Assembly (NCBI GenBank): GCA_016858145.1 | Contig: JAEHOE010000161.1 | Span: 62,001-126,000 of the forward strand | Length of the DNA stretch: 64,000 nucleotides | Direction of reading: 5' to 3' | Source of the DNA: Edaphochlamys debaryana | Taxonomy: Eukaryota; Chlorophyta; Chlorophyceae; Chlamydomonadales | Part shown: positions 12,288-24,005 of the stretch, one piece after another | Layout: every line of letters begins with the position of its first letter | Position numbering within the stretch: position 1 is the stretch's first letter | Position numbers and translations under genes: made by a program | The notes under the pieces: generated by a model | Told to the model about the DNA's origin: nothing | Databases searched by the model: none | What the model saw: the letters and a program-made list of their open reading frames with translations, nothing else

Positions 12288-13837
12288 ATGCCTCTAGCTG
12301 TCGTGGAACGCAGTACCCTGCCTCCGTTGAATCGCTGGGCTGCTGCTTCGGGGTTCGTCGCGACGTGAGCCCGGCACGCCGCTCGCCAAGCCCCGCTTTG
12401 CACCCCTCGCCGCAGGTGGGCCCCGGCAAGCGCCGGCCGCCGCCAGGGCCGCTGACGACGCCGTCACGGACCCAGCGGTGGACGACGGCGACGGAGGCAG
12501 CGCCGCCGCCGCCGCTGGGGCGGGCCTGGAGGCGCCCCCGCCGGACGTGGTGTCCTCGGCCGGCGGCCCCGACGTCGACGGCGGCGACGCCTCGGGCCTG
12601 GAGCTGGCGGAAGACGCTGACGGCGAGGGTGCCGACGGCGGCGGTGGTGGCAGGGCCGCGGCGACGGCGGCGGAGGTGCAGGCGTCTAGCGCTGACGTCG
12701 CTGGCGCCGACGGCGGCGTAAGCGAGGCGGCGGGCCGCAGCGGCGGCGGCGCGACGGCGGCGGCGGTGCTGGACGCTGCTGCGCTGGCGGAGGTGTCGGA
12801 GGCGCTGCTGGCGGAGCTGGGGGAGGAGCAGGGATCGGCCGCGGACAAGGGGGCGGGGGCGGGGGCGGAGGCGGAGGGCGAGGCGGCGGCAGCTCAGGTG
12901 GGGCCGCGGGAACCGGCTGCGGGGTGAGGCCACCAGCTTAGGGCTACGACGGTGCCCAAGGCGGTGGGCCGAAGCCTTTCCTTGCCTGGCTGTATGCCCC
13001 TACCCCGTCGCCCTACCCCCGTGCCCTGATGTCCCCTCCGGGGCCCCCCGATGTCCCCTCCCAGGCCCCTCAGCCCGCGGCCGCCCCGCCTGTGGAGTCC
13101 CCTACCGCCAGCCCCCTGCCGCCGGACCAGGCCGCAGCGGCGGCGGCCGCAGCCCTTGCAGCCCTGCAAGCCGCTGTCGCCAGCCTGCAGCCGCCGCCGC
13201 CGGGCGCCGGGGCTGACGGCGCCGCGGCCGCTCCCGCAGCGGCAGCCGGCGGCGCTGGCGTGCCGGGCCTGGCGGAGGCGTGCGGGGCCGTGGCTGGGCT
13301 GTGCAAGGCGGGGCACGGAGCAGCGCTGCAGGTTGGTGGGGAGGGGGGGGGGGGGGGTTGGGGCTGAGGGCAACACGGGCCATGCGGGCAAGGGCGCAGC
13401 GGGCCGCCCCTTCGACCCCCATGTTGCTGCCCCCACACAACTGAATCCACCACCCCTCCACCCCTCCACACACCCCCTGCCCCCCCCCAGGAGGGCGGTG
13501 CCGCTGCGCTGTTGATGCGGGTGGGGGCGGCGGCCTCGGAGCCAGGTGTGTGGGGGGGGGGGGGGGGGGCGGGGAGGGGGGGGCGGGGAGGGGGGGGGCG
13601 GGGGCGGGGCGGCGGCAGCAGGGGTCCACGCGGGGGGGAGCTGGGTGGGGACCTCCGTGGCGTGTGGTGGCACGCCAGCCCCCTGCTCCCTGACCGCCCC
13701 TTCCCCCCCCGATGCCACACGCACCGTCCGTTTCCCACGCTAACCCCGCGTCCTTCCCTTTCCGCCCCTGCAGACTCGGTCCGCGCGGCGGCCTTTGATT
13801 CGGTGGGGGAGCTGTGCCGCCCCTCGGCCTACGCAGC

Positions 13838-13868
<31 letters not shown>

Positions 13869-16800
13869 GCGGAGGGGGGTGCGGGGAACGCCGCGGCCGT
13901 GGCGGCGGCGGTCCGGCGCGGGGGCAGCCGGGCGGCGGCGGAGGCTGCCACTGCGGATGCGGCGGGGCCCCGGGCTCTGGTGGAGGTGGGTCCCAAGGGG
14001 GGGGCGGAAGGGCGGCGGAGGAGGGGGGATTGGTCGCTTAGCGTGGGTGCACGCCGGGAAGGGCAGGGGTGGACAGGAGGGTAGTAGGAGCGCCTACGGG
14101 GTGCAGAGGGGAGGTCCCCCTGGGGGGTGCCCGACAGGGGCTGCCACTGCCACTCGAACAGTCCCACTCAGACCCCATCACCCCCCCGTCTCCCCCCTCC
14201 CCTCAACCCGCAGTGCCTTGGCCGCTGGGGCACCGACGCCGACCCCTCCGCCGCGCCCCACGCCGCCGCCGCCGTCCGCTGCGTGGTGTCGCTGTCCGCC
14301 TCCGCCGCCCCCCTGGCGGCGCTGCTGAGGGCCCGCCTGCTGGCGGCGGCGGGGTCAGTGGTGGCGGCGGCGTCGGGCGTCATCCCGCCGCCGCCAGCCG
14401 CCACCGGCGCGCCGGCTGCCGCGGCGCCGCCGCCAACCGCCGCCCGCTCGGCCCTGGGCCGGGCCTGCCTGGGCCTGCTGCTGGGCCTGAGCGCCCACTC
14501 GCCGCTCGTGAGGCCCATGCTCAACGCCAGTGAGTGGCAAGGGCTGCTGGTGTGAGGCAGGGGGTGGCGAGCAAAGCCCCGAAGTCGCAGAGTTTGCATC
14601 AGCTTAAGGGAACGGGCTGCCGCAGCTTGTCCGCCCTTGGTGTGGCGTACGCCGCCCTCCAACCCTCCACTTGGTCTCCCTTCCCTCCCCCCTCCCCCTT
14701 CCCTCCCCCGAACCACAGATGTCCACGTGCTGTTTGTGCGCCTGGCGGGGCACCCCCGCTGCCCCCTGGGCCTGCGCGAGGGGGCGGCGGGGGCCCTGGC
14801 CAACCTGGCTCTGGGGGGCACCTCGGGCGGGGGGGGAGGGGGAGGGGGGGCCGGGGGGGGGCTGGCGGACCGGGGCGCGCAGGCGGCGCTGGTGGCTGCG
14901 GGGGCGGGGCCGGCGCTGACCCGCATGATGGCGCTGAGGAACGTGTCGGTGAGAGGGGGGGGGATCAGGGAGGGGGAGAGGAAAAAGAGCGACAAAGTGG
15001 GGAGTTTAGGCTCGTACAGGGTGTGCACCGGGGTGGCGTGGTTTGTTGGTTGCGGAGCAGGATTGCGTCGCCTGCGCCGGGGAAGAGATGTTTCTGGAGG
15101 CACATACCGCCGGGCTGCCCAGGCACAGGCACAGGCGCCGGTGCAGGGGCGAAGGATAGGTTCAGCCGGCGTTTACCCATAGCACTAGGATCAGACTGCA
15201 AACCTGGACCCCGGCCCCACCCCCCTCACCGTGCCCCATCACCCCCCACCCCCGGCCCCTCCTCCAGGCGCTGTGCCGCGCCTGCGACGCCGCCGCCAAC
15301 CTTTGCGTGGGCCCCTTTGGGCCCGGGCAGACGGCGCTGTCGGGCCTGGTGCCGCCGCTGGCGGGCCTGCTGGGGGCCCTGGGGCCCACGCCGGGCGCGG
15401 GCGCTGGGTCCGGCGGGGCCTCGGGTGGGCCCGGGCTGGCCCTGGCGGTCAAGGGGGCCCGGGCCCTGGGCAACGCCTGCCAGGGGCACGTGGTGAACCA
15501 GGAGGAGGCGGTCAAGGTGGGGGGGGGGAGGGATGGGGGGGGGGGGAGGGGGGAGCATAGAGGAGGGGGGAAGGAGCGTTTGTTGCTGAGCGGGATCGTG
15601 TCGGTGCTCCCATAAGCTCTTTGGGGGCAAGGAAGAAGCGGTGACAAGCAGGCCAGAAAGTGAGGACAAAGAGGGCGCAAGAAGCCACCCACCCACTCAA
15701 CGCTCAACCCCCACCCACCCACCGCCACCGCTCCCAGCCACACCAGCCCAGCCGCAACTGCCACCCACCCCCTCCCCTGCCCCCCACCCACCCACCCCCC
15801 TTCAGGCCAACGTGCTCCCCACCCTGGTGGCGTGGATGCGCGGCCGCTCGCCCCCCCCCCTGGTGCGGGGGGCGACCGCCTGCGTCGCCAACATAGCGGC
15901 GGGCAACGGGGACGCGGCGGGGGCGGCGGTGAGCGCGGGCGTGCTGCAGCCGCTGCTGACGGGGCTCATGAACGGCCTGGCGGCGCCGCCAGCACCGCCG
16001 CCAGCGGCGGCGGCTGCCGAGGCGTCGGCCGCCGACGCGTCTACTGCTGCCCCTGCCGCTGCCGCTCCCGCCGCTGCCGAGGACGGTGACGGCGCCTCCG
16101 CCGCTGCCGCCGCCAGCACGTCTGCCGCCGCCGCCGCCAGCTCTGCTGCCGCCGCCGCTGCCGCCGACGGGCTTGAGCGGTCCACGGGTCTGCTGGCGGT
16201 GCTGGCGGGGGCCTCCCCCGAGCTGCGGCGGCAGCTGGTGCTGCAGAGCGGACTGCTGCGGGCGCTGGCGGGGAGGCTGGGGGGGTCGCCCACACCGGGT
16301 GAGGAGCTGGGGTGGGTGGGAGGACGGAGTGGGGGGAGTGCACGGGGGAAAAGGAGGGAGGAGTGGGGAAGGGGCGGAGGCTAGGGGGATTTGGGGGGAC
16401 GAGGGGTAACGCCCGTATTTATGTGTCTCTTGGTGGGAAAGAAGTTGGGCTGTCGTCCGCTTGCAGAGGCACAGAGCATACCGCACCAGCAACCCGTTCA
16501 CCATGTCCCCCCCCCCCACTGCACCTCCCCCTTACCTCCCCCTCCTTGCCCCCTTGCCTTCCCCCCCCCCCCCAGCCGTGGCCCTGTCCGCCGTGGGCTG
16601 CCTCGCCGCACTGGTCTCCTCCTCCGACCCCCAGGTGCATTCAGTAGCACCCCAGTAGCACCCTAGCACTACCGTAGTACCGTGGTCGCACCCTAGCACT
16701 ACCGTAGTACCGTGGTCGCACCCTAGCACTACCGTAGTACCGTGGTCGCACCCTAGCACTACCGCACTACCGCAGTACCGTGGTCGCACCCTAGCACTAC

Positions 16801-19800
16801 CGTAGTACCGTGGTCGCACCCTAGTACCACCGTAGTACCGTGGTGGCGGGGGTGGCGGGGGGGGCTTGAGGGGCTGTCAAGGGGCGGTGGCGAGGGAGAC
16901 ACACCACCCCACGCCCCCCTCTCCCCCCCTCCCCCCCCCCCCCCCAGTCCCAGGCCGAGGCGGTGCGCGCGGGCCTGGTGCCGCTGCTGCTGCGGCTGCT
17001 GTACGCATCGGGGCACGACGCGGTGATTCGCAGGTGTGTGTGGGGGGGGGGGGGGAGGGGTGGTGAACGGTGGGAGCTGGGGAAGAGGGCGGAAGTGCAA
17101 GCGCCACCCCACCGCATAACCGCCAAGCGCCACACCACCCAACCGCCAACCGCCCAACCGCCCCCCAGGTCCGCCCACTGCCTTGCCTCCGTGGTGATGG
17201 GCCAGCCGGCGCTGCAGGCGGCACTGCTGGAGCTGGGGCCCCCGGAGGCCCCGGGGCAGGGGGGGCAGGGGGGGCAGGGGCAGGGGGGGCAGGGGGGGCA
17301 GGGGCAGGGGGGGCAGGGGGGGCAGGGGCAGGGGGGGCAGGGGGGGCAGGGGCAGGGGGGGCAAGCACCCTCCCCCCCGGGGCAGGAGGCGGCGGCCCCT
17401 GCGCCCCAGGCCTCCGCGGCGCCTCCCGCAGCGGCAGACGCGGACGGCACCGTCTCCGCCCCCTCCCTCCCCGCCCCCCCGCGCCCCTCCTCCCTCATGG
17501 GCCCCGGGGCGCCCCCCCTGGCCCCCCGCCTGGTGGCGCTGCTGAGGGCGGCGCTGGCGGCGGCGGGGCCGGGGGCGGCGGGGGCGCGGTCGGCGGCTCT
17601 GGCGGCGGAGGTGTGCCGGCTGTGCGGGGCGCTGTGCTTCAGGTGGGGGAGGGGCGGGCAGGGGTGGGTTGTGGGGGCGACGGCGAATGTTGGTTTGGGG
17701 CCAGAGGGAAAGGGCGGTACGCGGGGCCGAGGGGCCGAGGGACGGGGGTGTCTGCGCTGGCGGGACTGCAGGAGCGGCGCGGGCAGAGCTTGGGAAGCGG
17801 GGCCCCAGCCCCCTCCCCGTTGCAGCGCGTTCCCACACGTGTCACACCCCCATTCCTCTCTCCGCCTTTACCCTCTTGACATTGCCTGTCCCGCCCTCCC
17901 TTCTCTCCCCCCCTTCTCATTCCCCTTCGCCCCCAAGGTCCAACCACGCCGCCCAACTGGCGCTGGCGGAGGCAGGGGTGCTGGAGGCACTCGTGGGTGA
18001 GGCCCGGGGGGGGGTGCGGGGGTGCGGGGGGGGCAGGGGTTTGTATCTGAGGGATCGTGTGGCCTGCGCCAGGGAAGCTTGGCTTGTAGAGGCACAAACG
18101 CCGAGGGGCTGTGTGTGAGGATACGGGGTCCGGGGGGGAAGGGGGGAAGCGACCGATGGGCAGCTATCTGTGCGCGCACGGTACGGCCCTCAATCCCAGA
18201 CCCCCCTGACCCTTCCCCCCCCTCTTGCCTCCACCCCCCCCCCCAGGCCTGCTCCGCCTCCACTCGGTCCCCGCCGTGTGCCAGGCGCTCATGGCCGCTG
18301 CCAACGCGGCGGGGGGCTGCGGCCCCAACCGGGAGGCGCTGCTGCGGGCGGGGCTGGCGGGGGAGCTGCAGCGGCTGCTGAGGGTGCGGGGTGAGTGGTG
18401 GCGGGGGGGGGGGAGGGGCAGGGGCGAGGGGGCAGGGGAATTGAGGGGATGCCGCCACCCCTGCTCCGGTGAGGTGGCGGGGATAGGGGGTGCTGAAGCT
18501 GAGTGGTGGAGGGAAGCTGAGCAGATTTGAGCAGGAGGGGGGGCGGAGGGAAGGGGGGGGGACAGGGGCGGAGGAGGGTAGGGAGGAGACTAGGGGCGCC
18601 AGGCCAAGGAGGATGCCAGCCTTGCTACCACTCAACCCCCAACTCCCAACCATCCACCACTCAACCGCCAACCCCCAACCGCCAACCCCCCAGCCGAGGA
18701 CGTTGTTGCCCGCGCCGCCTACTGCGCGGCCGTGCTGGCGGACGGCTGGGCCCCGGGTCAGGAGGCGCTGGCGGGGGCGGGGCTGGTGCCCCCCCTGGTG
18801 CGGAGCCTGCGCTCGCCCTCGCCCGCGGTGGCGGCACGGGGGGTGGCGGCGCTGGAGGTGGGTTGGGGGGGTTGGGGGGGGGGGAGGGGGAGGCGAGTCT
18901 GTGCTGTGGGGTGTGGGGTGGGCGATTGGCGCCTGGACCCCTCCACGCCAGCCCTTCCGATCCTCCCCAAACCGCCCCACCCACCCACCCCAAACCTCCC
19001 CTCCATCCTCCCCTCTGCTACATCCCCCCCCCCAGGCCCTGGTCCGCGGCCACCGCCCCAACGCCCTCCGCGTGGCGGCCGCGGGCGGCATCGCCCCCCT
19101 GGCGGCGCTGCTGGAGGCCCCCGCTGAGCCGCCGGGGCAGGCGGGGCTGTGGCGGCGCTGCGTGGAGCTGTGGGGGGGGCTGGGGGGGCCGGGGGCGCTG
19201 GGGCGGCTGCTGGGGCACCGGGTGAGCGGGGGGGGGGGGGTGGAGGGGGCGGGGATGGATGGGGGGCGGTTGAAGCTGAGCGCAAGGGGGGGGGGCGATG
19301 GTTGTGTGGAAGGAGGCATGGTTTGAAAAGGTGGAGGGGAGGGGAAGGGGGGGGGCAGGCGGGCGAGCATGGGTCCTGTCCGTCTCGCGCCCCACCAGGG
19401 CCCACCACGACCAAGACACACCCCCAACCCTTTACCCCCCCCCCCGCCCCCCCAGTCTCCTGCGGTGGTGGAGCGGGCGGCTGCGCTGCTGGCGGCGGTG
19501 GCGGAGGGGGAGGACGCAGAGGCGCAGTGAGCCCTGGGGGGGGAGGGGAGGGGGGGAGGGGAGGGGGATCAGGATGGTGTCTGCAAGTGACCTTAGCTGG
19601 AGAAGAGACGTACCGCCGGGAAGGGCCGTGGGGGACAGGAGACGCGCCCGGGGGTACTTGTGTACCCCGTGTGGGGTCCCGGCTCTCGGTCCCAACCAGC
19701 ATGGGCCGCGGGCACTCTCTCCCGCCTCCCTGACCTCCCTCACCGCACGTCCCTCACCCCTCACGCCTACCCCTCCCACCCCCCTACCCCCCACCACCCC

Positions 19801-20359
19801 AGGGCCCGCCTGGTCCGCGCCGGCCTCGCCCCCGCGCTCCTCCGCGCCTGCCGCCACCGCAACACGGCGGCGGCGGAGGCGGCGCTGCGGGCGGTGGAGG
19901 CGCTGGCGGCCTGCCCCGCGCCCGGGCCCAGCGGGGCCCCCGGGGCCCTGCGGGCGCAGCTGGTGGATGCAGGGGCGCTGGGGGTGCTGCAGGGGCTGCA
20001 GGTGGGGGGGGGGCAGGGAGGGAAGGGGGGAGGGGGAAGGGCGGGAGGTGAGAGGGTGTGCGGGAGATTTCAGGCTCTATCCGCGATGGTGTGAGCTGCT
20101 CATGGGGACTTGGGCGCCGGCGTGTACCCATCCCAACCCCTGACCCACTTCTGCCCCTGCCCTTCCGTTTGACGCCCCCCCTCTCTCCGCCCCCCTCTCT
20201 CCGCCCCCCTCTCTCCGCCCCCCTCTCCCCCCCCCCCTTCTCCCCCCCCCCCTCTCCCCCCCCTCTCCCCCCCCCCAGGCCCACAAGCGCCCCGCCCTTG
20301 CCCGGCTGGCGGCGCACGTGTCGGCCTGCATGTACGTCAAGCCGGGGGCAGGGAAGTGA
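12288..20359 (+). CDS. Armadillo/HEAT-like repeat protein, Ala/Gly-rich
   Basis: Nineteen exons, phases consistent throughout: 12288-12364, 12447-12897, 13065-13331, 13491-13545, 13774-13985, 14214-14529, 14719-14948, 15268-15516, 15806-16298, 16576-16634, 16948-17033, 17169-17642, 17938-17996, 18247-18390, 18694-18857, 19036-19221, 19456-19526, 19803-20001, 20279-20359; about 1,290 residues. Armadillo-like helical hairpins recur: GLREGAAGALANLALGG, AVKGARALGNACQGH, VRGATACVANIAAGNGDAAG, AVALSAVGCLAALV, SNHAAQLALAEAGVLEALV, AARGVAALEALVRGH, RLVRAGLAPALLRACRHRN. Between them sit long poly-Ala and one Gln/Gly repeat insert. The first exon is the weakest part: exon 2 is open upstream without an ATG, and the ATG at 12288 (MPLAVVERSTLPPLNRW) joins in phase through an 82-nt intron. 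Such proteins are protein-interaction scaffolds; no partner or catalytic domain is visible and I do not recognise a named orthologue. Confidence 0.82.
16645..16850. repeat. 30-bp minisatellite in an intron of the armadillo gene
   Basis: About six tandem copies of a unit of roughly 30 bp built on ACCCTAGCACT and ACCGTAGTACCGTGGTCGC, starting just after the donor of exon 10 (16635). Copies differ by small deletions; the fifth lacks part of the unit. It is intronic, and the exon frame is unaffected. Confidence 0.9.
17256..17360 (+). repeat. In-frame GGGGCA-type coding repeat (Gly/Gln) in the armadillo gene
   Basis: Within exon 12 (17169-17642) the sequence alternates GGGGCAG and GGGGGGCAG units in blocks of about 24 bp, encoding (GQGGQGGQ)n. 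It keeps the frame and looks like a recently expanded linker between helical repeats. Copy number may be polymorphic. Confidence 0.85.
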
Positions 20360-21173
20360 GGATGCACGTGGTTGATTGGATCCAGATCCAGATCCAACCC
20401 AAACGGAGGGCGGCAGGATAGTGAGTGGCAGGGGATGGCAGCTGGTGATTGTTGCTCAGTGAAATCGCGTCGGGGGATAGGCGAGGGGTCGGGGGTTGGA
20501 GGCTGAGGCTGAGGAGGCTGCAGGACTGCTGGGGGGGGAGGCACTGGACCGGCGGGGTGGGCGGGGGTGCTCCGGGGTTGTAGAGGGCAGACGGAGGTGG
20601 TTCTGGAGGCGCTTGTGCGGAGGAGGAAGCGGTCTGGCCTTGCAGGGGGGTAGGGGAGCTGTGGGCCTAGGGTTGGATCCGAGTTGCCGCTGGACCTATG
20701 AGTCGGCCGGATGGAGCTGCGTGTCTGGGCTGGTGGTGGCGGGGGGGGGGGCCGGGGGGGGGGGTAAGCGAACGCCCGGTGGTGTGGTGGATCCCACAGG
20801 CGGCGTGCGTGGAAGGGGGCGCGGAGGGCGCCCGCGTGCGGGTTTGCCAGGGGGCAGAATCGGTCCGCTTTGTGTGCCTTAGGGACTGGACCCGCCGCCG
20901 CCTTCCGTGCCAATTCGACTTGCACCCCTTCCATCAAGCTCCCCCAGGCTGCCCGCGGGGTCGCGGCCCCCACCTAGGACCTAAGTGTTAAGTTGACTCC
21001 GCATGCGACCGCCGGGCCCATCCAACTGGAGACGTTGAGAGTTGGATTGTGGGTGGCTTCAAGCCCCCCTGCCAGGTCCGCCCGCAGCCCACCCCTCCTC
21101 CTCCGTAACTGCCCCTCCGTGTCCCCTCCCGTTGTTTGCGGCCTCCTCCCACCGGGGCGCCCCACCGACCCGT
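20360..21173. other. Non-coding: 3' flank of armadillo gene
   Basis: About 800 bp with no supported gene. The 20440-20620 part shows faint similarity to sequences inside armadillo-gene introns (GCTCAGTGAAATCGCGTCGG, then TTCTGGAGGCGCTTGTGCGG), perhaps a decayed copy of the same dispersed element. No TGTAA signal was found here. Confidence 0.4.
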
Positions 21174-21724
21174 CTAGTCTACTGCTGCTTCAGGTGCTGC
21201 GGCCACACGTAGTCCCGCACGGAACACACCACGCCGCGTGCGAAGCCCACAAGGAGACTCGGGCCTGCAGGGTGGGGGCCGGGGCGCACGATGAAGGCAC
21301 GGACCGTAGTTGGAGCACAGGCAGGGGGTTGCACCGTGCCCCGGGAACCCACCGTCCGGGCCCGCCGCTTGCTGTTGCTGTTGCTGCTGTTGCTTCGACT
21401 GTTGCTGTTGCTGCTGTTGCTGCTGTTGCTGCCACTGCTGCCGCTGCTGCTGCGCTGCGCTCAGTCCACTGTGCTGTGAGCGCTTGCATCGCGGCACAAT
21501 GCGGGGCAAGCACCGCGGCTCACCGTGCAGTGACAGAAGGAGACTGATGTGCTTCAACACTTCCGTCCGGTTCTCGAGAAGCGCCACACGCTCGTGCGGT
21601 GTCGTGGTTTGTGCTATTTCCTCAGTCAGGGCGTTATACTTTCGCTGTGCGTCGAGGTAGACTTGCTGGTATTCCATTATTATGACATGTTGCTGAAGGA
21701 GTTGTTTTGAAAGGAGTTGTGCTT
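21174..21724 (-). CDS. Possible coiled-coil/polyglutamine protein gene fragment (5' end unresolved)
   Basis: On the minus strand an acceptor (CCCACAG, exon start 21724) opens a 201-nt exon ending at 21524 before a GTGAGC donor. It encodes a heptad-like helix with fragments EAQLLSKQLLQQH, MEYQQVYLDAQRKYNALTEE and LENRTEVLKHISLLLSLH. Downstream on the same strand lies a CAG-rich stretch (about 21365-21460). This is read as polyGln if the intron is retained (stop at 21174), or as an Ala/Thr-rich tail ending at about 21190 if spliced at the acceptor near 21500, which is the option that keeps phase. Codon use is less GC3-biased than in neighbouring genes. I found no start exon. It could be a real regulator-type gene, a pseudogene fragment or transposon-derived; I do not recognise the family. 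Confidence 0.35.
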
Positions 21725-24005
21725 CTGTGGGTTTTAGGGGGCGACGCAAGCCGGCCCGCGATGGACGATTTGCCCTGCTTCCACCTCCAGGCACCCCCGA
21801 GCCCTCCAGAGCCCTTCCCCACAACCCGTGCCTCTCCCTCCCCGCGTGCCTAGCCACTTCTGCAGTAAGTAGACGCTCGGCTCGTTCAGCTGCTCCGAGC
21901 GCACATGCCAGCCCCGCCTGCACGGCCGAAGGGGTTATGATAGACAACGGGGCGTAGTGCCGCCGAGGCCAAGGGGTGCCAGGTCGCCCAGGCCTGACGC
22001 GCCCTCGGCCTCAGCTTGAGGCGGCTGCAGCTCCCTGCAGCCCCCTGCGCCTGACGCCGGCGGCCAGTCGTCCACCGCGGGCCGGCTTGCGCCGTCCCCC
22101 GTACCGGGCTTGTGCCTTGCCACGTCCCCCGTGTCCTCCAGGGCCCTCTCGCCCTGGCCCCTTCCCCAATGCAGCCTCTCTAACGGACTCGTTGCGTCAC
22201 CCACAGCCGCATCATCACGCCAACCCTACACCTCCCCTAGACAACGACAGCCGAGATGCTTGGCCTGACAACACGTTGACCTCGTTGACCGTTGAGATCC
22301 CGCCTACGCTCCCACCGGGATCAATCCGGTACGCAAAGGAACACCAAGTCTTCCTGGTTGATGACGCTCCTGGTTGATGCCCCCCGTGCTCCTTGACACC
22401 CCCCCCCTTTCCCACGCACCGTCTGTTCCCCGCTGTCCTGCTCCCACCCGTTCGCCCCCCAACGCGTGCCAGCCAGCGGGCTGAGCGCACGCCGCCCCCC
22501 TGCCCTGGGGTTAGAAGACATCAACGAAGCGAAGCGCTTGGCTGTGGCCTGCCCTGGGGCCCAGGCCCGCCGCAGCCCCCAGAGCGCCTTGCCGGCTTGC
22601 CCCGGCCTGCTGCTGCGCGTGGGGGGGGTGCCAGGGGTGCCAGGCTGCCAGCGCATGCGGGCTCTGCCTGCCGCCCGACTTACATGTGGATCGCCCGGCG
22701 AGGGGCCGGGGTCTGGGCCCAGAACCCCGGGCGTAGTGATCCTTACATATGTATCCTCAAGCCGGGAACCCTAGCGCCCTCCAACTACAGGCCTCGGGCG
22801 GTGGGTTTCGCAGCTTTCCCTCTGAATCTCAGAAGCCCCTTGGTGCATAAGCCATGGTCTCCTCGCCAGGGGGGGGGGGTAAAAACAGTAATTCCATACA
22901 CCACCCCACAAAAGTTCGGACCCCCCCGACCCCCCCACCCCACCCCCTTGCCGTACACTGCACACACTGCCGTACATGGCCATAATGTAACCCGTTTCCC
23001 TCGACTTTTGTGCCAATCGGCTGCGCTTCGTGTGCGCTACTGCCTTGCGCGTGAACCGGAAGCGTCGATGAGGCTTGGGTCCTGTCCATTGACCATCCCC
23101 GCGTCCATGGACCACTCTCCGGTACCTTGCATCCGCGCTATTCATGCCCTACGCCTCCTATATGGTGAGCTACGGTCATAATAGTACACCCGGACGTCTA
23201 GCAGCGGTGGCAGTGCCGGTCGTGACGTGTCCCACGCGCGGACATGCCGACATGTGGCACCCGCAGCCACCCTTCGACCACCATCCCTATGGTCTGTGGT
23301 GCTCAGGCACACCCACGGTTCAGCCTCTCCTTGATACCACACGTTTACGCAAGGAAAGGGCCCTTGGGCTGCCAGACCGCTGTAAAAAAAGTTCGGACGG
23401 GAGCTGTACAAAAGTTCGGGACCCCCCTCCCCCCCCCCAACGTTGAGGGCTCATAACTTTTTTCCTAGAACCTCGATTTTCATTCTGAGAGCGGATTTGG
23501 GGTCCTCTTGTCGAGCTCTCCAAAGTTAAAGCGTGGTGTAGTTTTTTACACTTCCTGCTCCCCCCCTGTCCTCGCCCATCGCCCGCCTGGCGCCCGCAGC
23601 CCATCCCACACGTCAACCCATCGCCCTCCTCTTGCCCGCAAGCCCGCTTGCGTGCGTGAGCTCGACAGATAAACTGATACAGTTGCATCCGCAACGAACC
23701 GACCCGCACGCTCCATTAGGGTGAAGGAGAAACGGGCGACGAGGGTACGCGAAAAGCAAGGCCAGCAAAGTGCGGCTCCATTAGGGTCAAAGTTGAGGTC
23801 ACGCAAGCACACGTGGGTTACCCGGTAGTGCCGAAGCCCACCCTCCCGGCCACTACCCCACAGGACTGCTCGCTCCTCAGGCCTGCCTGATGCCTATCTG
23901 TCTGTCTGTCTTATTGTACCCGTTTGTACGCCCTTGTGCCCTTGAGGCATTGTACAGCCTTGTGTCGTCTATGTCACTGCCTCTGCCCTCTAGCGCAGTC
24001 GCCTC
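21725..24005. other. Intergenic with AT-richer repeat-bearing island
   Basis: No gene supported. From about 22840 to 23800 the composition shifts to more A/T and contains three copies of AAAAGTTCGG (about 22912, 23387, 23412), two of them followed by C runs, and two copies of CTCCATTAGGGT about 66 bp apart (about 23711 and 23777). TTACA at 23546-23550 is TGTAA on the minus strand, about 455 nt past the stop of the patatin-like gene, and may be its polyadenylation signal. The island may be a decayed transposable element, but no terminal inverted repeats or coding remnants were recognised. Confidence 0.4.

Noticed and set aside
12242..12364. ATG at 12242 as start of the armadillo gene
   Set aside because: Its frame reaches the 12365 donor in phase 0 and cannot join exon 2 in the correct frame with any acceptor I could see; the ATG at 12288 can.
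21291..21660. Plus-strand poly-Leu/poly-Cys open frames
   Set aside because: They are the reverse complement of a CAG repeat; the minus strand gives a helical protein with consistent splice sites.
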